From the NCBI GenBank assembly GCA_046541805.1, contig JBKHCM010000063.1:1-17709 (forward strand): a stretch of DNA of 17,709 bases. Reading direction: 5' to 3'. The notes below the pieces were generated by a model. That model was not told the origin of the DNA and made no database searches. It saw nothing but the letters and a program-made list of their open reading frames with translations. The position numbers and the translations under genes were made by a program. This stretch comes from JAAAPF01 sp046541805 (lineage in GTDB: Bacteria; Pseudomonadota; Alphaproteobacteria; Geminicoccales; Geminicoccaceae). Positions 14,565-17,709 of the stretch are shown here, in pieces; within the stretch, counting starts at the first letter, position 1; each line of letters starts with the position of its first letter.

Positions 14565-16175
14565 TCAGCTCCGCGCCAAGCCGCGGATGTCGGGCTGGCG
14601 GTGGAACCAGTACTCGTAGCCGGTCATGTCGCGATAGGCGACGTTCACCGCCGGCTGCCACAGCGCGATGCGGGGCACCTCGTCCCAGGCGATCTCGATC
14701 ATCCGCTTGACCTTGGGCGCGTAGTCGGGGTGATCGACGGGGATGTGCAGGGTCTCGCCGACCAGCCGCTCCATCTCGTCGTTTCGGTAGTTCGACGAGT
14801 TGAAGAGATGCCCCTCGAGATACGCCCAGAAGAAGTAATAACAGGGGTAGTTCAGCCAGCCGCCGAAGGTCTCGAGATGCAGCGGCAGCCGCTTCTCGAC
14901 GAGCGAGGCGGTGCGCCAATTGGCGCCGGGGATCTTTTCGAGCGGGGCGCGGATGCCGACCTCGGCGAGGTTCTCCTGGATCAGAAGCGCCGCCGGCTCC
15001 ATCCAATCGACCTGGGAGAGGTCGATGTAGAGCGGCACCTCGAAGCCGTCGCCGTAGCCGGCCTCGGCCAAAAGCTCCTTCGCCCGGTCGAGATCGGTCG
15101 CATAGGGGAAGGGCTGCGGCCAGTCGATCGTCTCCGGCGTGAAGGACGGACCGCCGTACATCGGCACGCCGCGGCCGTAGGCGGCGGTCTCGAAGACCTC
15201 CTCGTAGGGCACCGCCCAGGCGACGGCCTGGCGCACCCGCTTGTCCTTGAAGGGCTCGAAGTCGAGATTGACGCCCAGGACGTAGATCGCGTTCTCGACC
15301 GGGGTCGAGTTGACGGTGAGCCCGTCGGTGCCGTCGAGCTCCTTGGCGTCCTTGTTGGGGATGTCGAAGGACATCTGGACGTTGCCACGCTCGATCAGGG
15401 CCCGGCGGGTGGATTGGCTCGGCACCTCGCGGACGACGACGCGCCTCACCTCCGGCAGCGGTCCCGAGGTCCACTCGTCGTTGCGTTCGTAGACCAGTTG
15501 CTGGCCCGCATCCCAACGCGCCACCCTGAACGCACCCGAGGCGGCGGGGGTGGTGTGGAGATACTCCATCGCCCACGGGTCGCCCGCGGTCGCGTGTTCC
15601 TTGGCGACCTTGGCGTTGATGATCATCGGCACCGGCACGGCGAGGTCCGGCAGGGTCAGCTTGGATCGGCGTAGCAGGTGGATCTTGAAGGTCAGCTCGT
15701 CCACGACCTCGAACTGCTCGGGGCGCTCGAGCGAGCCCGCCTTCATCTGCACGGTCGGAAAGCCGCCGGCGCTCACCGCCCGGTCGAACGACCACTTGAC
15801 ATCCTCGGCGGTGATGGCAGTGCCGTCCTGGAAGCGGCCCTCCGGCCGCAGATGGAAGAGCATCGCCGCCCCGTCGTCGACCACCTCCCAACGCTCCGCC
15901 ACCTCGGGCGCGATCGTGGCGTAGTCGTAGGAGAGGCTACCGTCCGGCAGCGTCTTGGTGCCGAAGGAGACCAGCCGGTCGTAGACGTTGACCGAGATCT
16001 GGTAGCTCGGTCGGTTGGTGCCGGGGCGGTGGAGGTCGAGGCTGTTGATCGTCTGCCCCATCACCATCACCACCGTGTCCTCGGCGGCCGAGGCCGGCAG
16101 CGTGCGCAGGAACGGCAACATCCCGGCGCCGAGCACCGCACCGCCCGAAGTCTGCAACAGATCACGTCGACGCAT
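14565..16175 (-). CDS. Periplasmic substrate-binding protein, ABC dipeptide/oligopeptide type (SBP_bac_5)
   Basis: A 536-residue family 5 solute-binding protein. The N-terminus MRRRDLLQTSGG followed by a hydrophobic stretch and ASAA is a twin-arginine-type signal with likely cleavage near residue 31. Family landmarks are SLDLHRPG near 45, a VYDRLV region, FHLRPEGRFQDGTAITAEDVKWSFDR near 110-135, and the GYDY/WFHRQP-like C-terminus. It would capture the transported compound in the periplasm. Peptides are the default for the family. In this cluster, under the same operator, a ureide or triazine-derived compound is possible (inference). It starts with ATG at 16175 with GGGAGGG 5 bp upstream. First gene of the SBP-permease-permease-ATPase operon, preceded by operator site 3. 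Confidence 0.92.
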   Translation of the reverse strand: MRRRDLLQTSGGAVLGAGMLPFLRTLPASAAEDTVVMVMGQTINSLDLHRPGTNRPSYQISVNVYDRLVSFGTKTLPDGSLSYDYATIAPEVAERWEVVDDGAAMLFHLRPEGRFQDGTAITAEDVKWSFDRAVSAGGFPTVQMKAGSLERPEQFEVVDELTFKIHLLRRSKLTLPDLAVPVPMIINAKVAKEHATAGDPWAMEYLHTTPAASGAFRVARWDAGQQLVYERNDEWTSGPLPEVRRVVVREVPSQSTRRALIERGNVQMSFDIPNKDAKELDGTDGLTVNSTPVENAIYVLGVNLDFEPFKDKRVRQAVAWAVPYEEVFETAAYGRGVPMYGGPSFTPETIDWPQPFPYATDLDRAKELLAEAGYGDGFEVPLYIDLSQVDWMEPAALLIQENLAEVGIRAPLEKIPGANWRTASLVEKRLPLHLETFGGWLNYPCYYFFWAYLEGHLFNSSNYRNDEMERLVGETLHIPVDHPDYAPKVKRMIEIAWDEVPRIALWQPAVNVAYRDMTGYEYWFHRQPDIRGLARS

Positions 16176-16207
16176 GGGCGCCCTCCCTTGTCGTCCGGAG
16201 GCTCAGA

Positions 16208-16229
16208 TTGCATGCAGCCTCGCATGCAA
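16208..16229. promoter_or_regulatory. GntR-type operator, site 3 (upstream of the ABC operon)
   Basis: Arms TTGCATGC and GCATGCAA with a 6-bp spacer AGCCTC; including the outer A and T the arms are perfect 9-bp inverted repeats. It lies 33 bp before the binding-protein start. It is the best of the three copies and links the transporter operon to the gntR regulon. Confidence 0.8.
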
Positions 16230-16478
16230 TTCCCGCAAACGCTGTGCCACCGTCGCCGAACGGCCTTCGCTCGGCGCTCGCGCACGCCGCTGCCCGTGCG
16301 GGAACGTGATGGATGATGAAGAACGCGGCATAGAGCCGGTTCAGCGCGCACGGCTCAGCAAAGGTCGTCGTCGCGGCTCGATCGTGCCCCCTGGCGTGGT
16401 ATAAAAGCGGATTACGCAACCTGATGTCTGTAAAAGTCGGCTTGGTCGGCCTCATTCATCCCGGTCGTTCATGTTGAG
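16230..16478. other. Gene-free stretch between the ABC operon promoter and the IS256 fragment
   Basis: 249 bp without a convincing gene. The right part (about 16400-16478) is probably the right end of the IS256-type element, containing GATTACGCAACCTGATGTCT near 16411-16430, but the partner inverted repeat is not in the window. The rest shows nothing recognisable. Confidence 0.45.
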
Positions 16479-17074
16479 CTAGGCTCGGTCTGTGGCGATC
16501 CACTGCTCGTCGATTTCGACGAGGACGGCGGTGGCGAGGCGCTCGAGGGCGGCCGGGTTGGGGAAGACCCCGATCTTGCGTGTGCGTCGCTTCAGTTCCT
16601 GCTGGATGGCGCGCTCGATGGGGTTGGCGGTGCGCCGCATGCGTCGCCGGTGGGCCTCGGGCAGCGCGAATACGGCGAGGCCCTCGGGGATGTCGTGTGC
16701 CAGCCATGCGGCGAGCTTCGCAGCGCTTTTGGCGTATCCCGTGACGATGCGCGCGAGCTCGGCCTCGGCGGCGGTACGGTCGCTGGCGTTCCAGACGGCG
16801 CGGAGCTGGCGGCCGATCGCCTTGCGGATGGCGGCGCTCGGGGCGTGGTGGATGGCGTTGCGGGCGAGATGGAACTGGCAGCGCCGCCAGATCGCGCCGG
16901 GGAAGACCGCCTTTCGGGCGGCGGCGAGCCCGGCGTGATCGTCGCTGGTGATGCAGTGCATGCCGCGCAGGCCGCGCGCGACGAGGCTGTCGAGGAAGGC
17001 GCGCCAATGGACCTCGGCCTCGCAGAGGGCGACGGAGACGCCGAGAACACTTCGCTTGCCGTCCGCGCCGAGGC
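16479..17074 (-). pseudogene. IS256-family transposase, C-terminal fragment
   Basis: About 198 codons of the C-terminus of an IS256/Mutator-type transposase. It begins at SLGADGKRSVLGVSV directly inside the IS481-like tip. It continues with EAEVHWRAFLDSLVARGLRG, SDDHAGLAAARKA (second catalytic Asp), CQFHLARNAIH, the TANPIERAIQQELKRRTR region (catalytic Glu) and FPNPAALERLATAVLVEIDEQW. The first catalytic Asp and whole N-terminus are lost. The open frame continues artificially into the IS481-like 3' end. Sequence style (HWRAFLDSL, QFHLARNA) differs from the subgroup of the N-terminal fragment at 3304-3623. Confidence 0.85.
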
Positions 17075-17709
17075 TGTAGAAGTTTAGACTTGACCTGACG
17101 GTCATCGTTCCGGCGTGGCGGGTGTCCGCCGGATCGAAGCTGTCGGGCGAGCTGTTCAAGCGGCTCGTCCCGGCTGCTGTTTTTCGCGCGCGAGGGCGAC
17201 GCTGTCGAGAAAGGTTCGCATCGGCGTCTTGCCGAAGCACCAGCGCCCCTGGTGCGTGCGCACCTCGTTGTAGCTCGCCATCCAAGCATCGAGGTCGGCC
17301 TGCAACTCGTCGAGGCTCGCATAGAGGCGCTTTCTGAACGCCACGCGGTAGAATTCGTCGAGCAGGGTCTTGTGAAAGCGCTCACAGATGCCGTTCGTCT
17401 GCGGGCTCTTGGCCTTGGTCCGAGAATGATCGATGTTCTCGACGGCGAGATAGAGTTCGTATTCGTGGCGGTCGTGGACGCCGCAAAACTCGGTGCCGCG
17501 ATCGGTCAGCACGCGATCGATCCCGACACCCTGTTCGTCGAAGAACGGCACGACGCGATCGTTGAGCAGATCCGCCGCGGTCAGCGCGGTCTTGCGGTCG
17601 TAGAGCTGTCCCGGGGCCCCCACGCGATCAGGATCGCGTGGGGTGGGGGCGAAGCCGACCTTCGAGTACGTGTCGATCGCCGTCTGCTGGTACACCCGGC
17701 CGACGCCCT
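17075..17709 (-). mobile_element. IS481-like insertion sequence, 3' part (runs off the window)
   Basis: The tip at 17075 (TGTAGAAGTTTAGACTTGAC) abuts the broken IS256 gene, and the transposase reading frame lies further right. The terminal 69 bp (17075-17143) recur inverted at 3235-3303 with two mismatches, which independently defines the element end. The other end and any target-site duplication lie beyond the window. Confidence 0.8.
17156..17709 (-). CDS. IS481-like DDE integrase-core transposase, C-terminal part
   Basis: 184 visible codons of the catalytic rve domain; the N-terminal helix-turn-helix domain lies beyond the right edge. All three catalytic acidic residues are present: Asp in QTAIDTYSKVG, Asp in VLTDRGTEFCG, and Glu in NGICERFHKTLLDEF. 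It ends with the common LDAWMASYNEVRTHQG and FGKTPMRTFLDSV stretches. The frame is intact to its TGA at 17156-17158, so this copy may be functional if the rest is complete. The stop is 81 bp from the element tip. Confidence 0.88.
   Translation of the reverse strand, partial: GVGRVYQQTAIDTYSKVGFAPTPRDPDRVGAPGQLYDRKTALTAADLLNDRVVPFFDEQGVGIDRVLTDRGTEFCGVHDRHEYELYLAVENIDHSRTKAKSPQTNGICERFHKTLLDEFYRVAFRKRLYASLDELQADLDAWMASYNEVRTHQGRWCFGKTPMRTFLDSVALAREKQQPGRAA

Noticed and set aside
3304..17074. Simple composite transposon made of two copies of one IS256 element
   Set aside because: The two fragments carry signatures of different IS256 subgroups and neither has an identifiable matching terminal repeat. 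The IS481-like termini are the only proven matching pair.
16479..17285. Single 268-residue protein spanning the IS481 tip and IS256 fragment
   Set aside because: It is a chance frame fusion: the first part is the non-coding end and an alternative frame of the IS481-like element, and the true transposase homology begins only at 17074.
1..17709. CRISPR array, tRNA, rRNA or phage genes
   Set aside because: No regularly spaced repeats, no tRNA-like cloverleaf and no phage structural or lysis proteins were seen.

Overview
The window is very GC-rich DNA, most likely from an alphaproteobacterium. This rests on composition, the GTG and TTG starts and the insertion-sequence families, so the taxonomic call is soft. 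It holds a catabolic gene cluster for s-triazine-ring and ureide nitrogen (cyanuric acid, biuret, allophanate), broken into two blocks by a pile-up of insertion sequences.

Layout. 1-1496 (+): the 3' end of a metal-dependent amidohydrolase, coupled by an ATGA overlap to a ring-opening cyanuric acid hydrolase/barbiturase (AtzD family). 1535-3623: IS debris and one intact-looking transposase. It contains an IS5-family remnant next to a gene tail, an IS110/IS1111-group transposase, a 69-bp terminus of an IS481-like element and the N-terminal half of an IS256-family transposase. 3624-4066: no gene seen. 4067-7003 (-): atzH-like, FCD-type GntR regulator, allophanate hydrolase (atzF-like). 7136-11015 (+): biuret-hydrolase-like cysteine hydrolase, NCS2-like permease, AtzG-like small subunit, AtzE-like amidase. 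11003-16175 (-): a dipeptide-type ABC transporter (binding protein, two permeases, fused double ATPase). 16230-16478: no gene. 16479-17709: the C-terminal half of a different IS256-type transposase and the 3' part of an IS481-like element.

How the genes work together. Homologues of all five proteins of the Pseudomonas sp. ADP cyanurate operon (atzDGEHF) are present but shuffled. AtzD opens the ring to carboxybiuret. AtzG-AtzE deaminates that to 1,3-dicarboxyurea, AtzH converts this to allophanate, and AtzF splits allophanate to ammonia and CO2. A BiuH-like enzyme gives a parallel route for biuret formed by spontaneous decarboxylation of carboxybiuret. The permease and the ABC transporter are candidate uptake systems.

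Regulation. Three near-identical operator-like palindromes (arms TTGCATGC and GCATGCAA, always 6 bp apart) lie upstream of atzF, in the atzH/biuH divergent gap, and upstream of the ABC operon. They suggest that the in-cluster GntR protein controls the whole 4-16 kb block.

Mobility. The block from 3304 to 17074 is bracketed by inverted copies (67/69 identical) of the same IS481-like terminus, each sitting inside a broken IS256-family transposase gene. It may be, or once have been, a mobile catabolic island.
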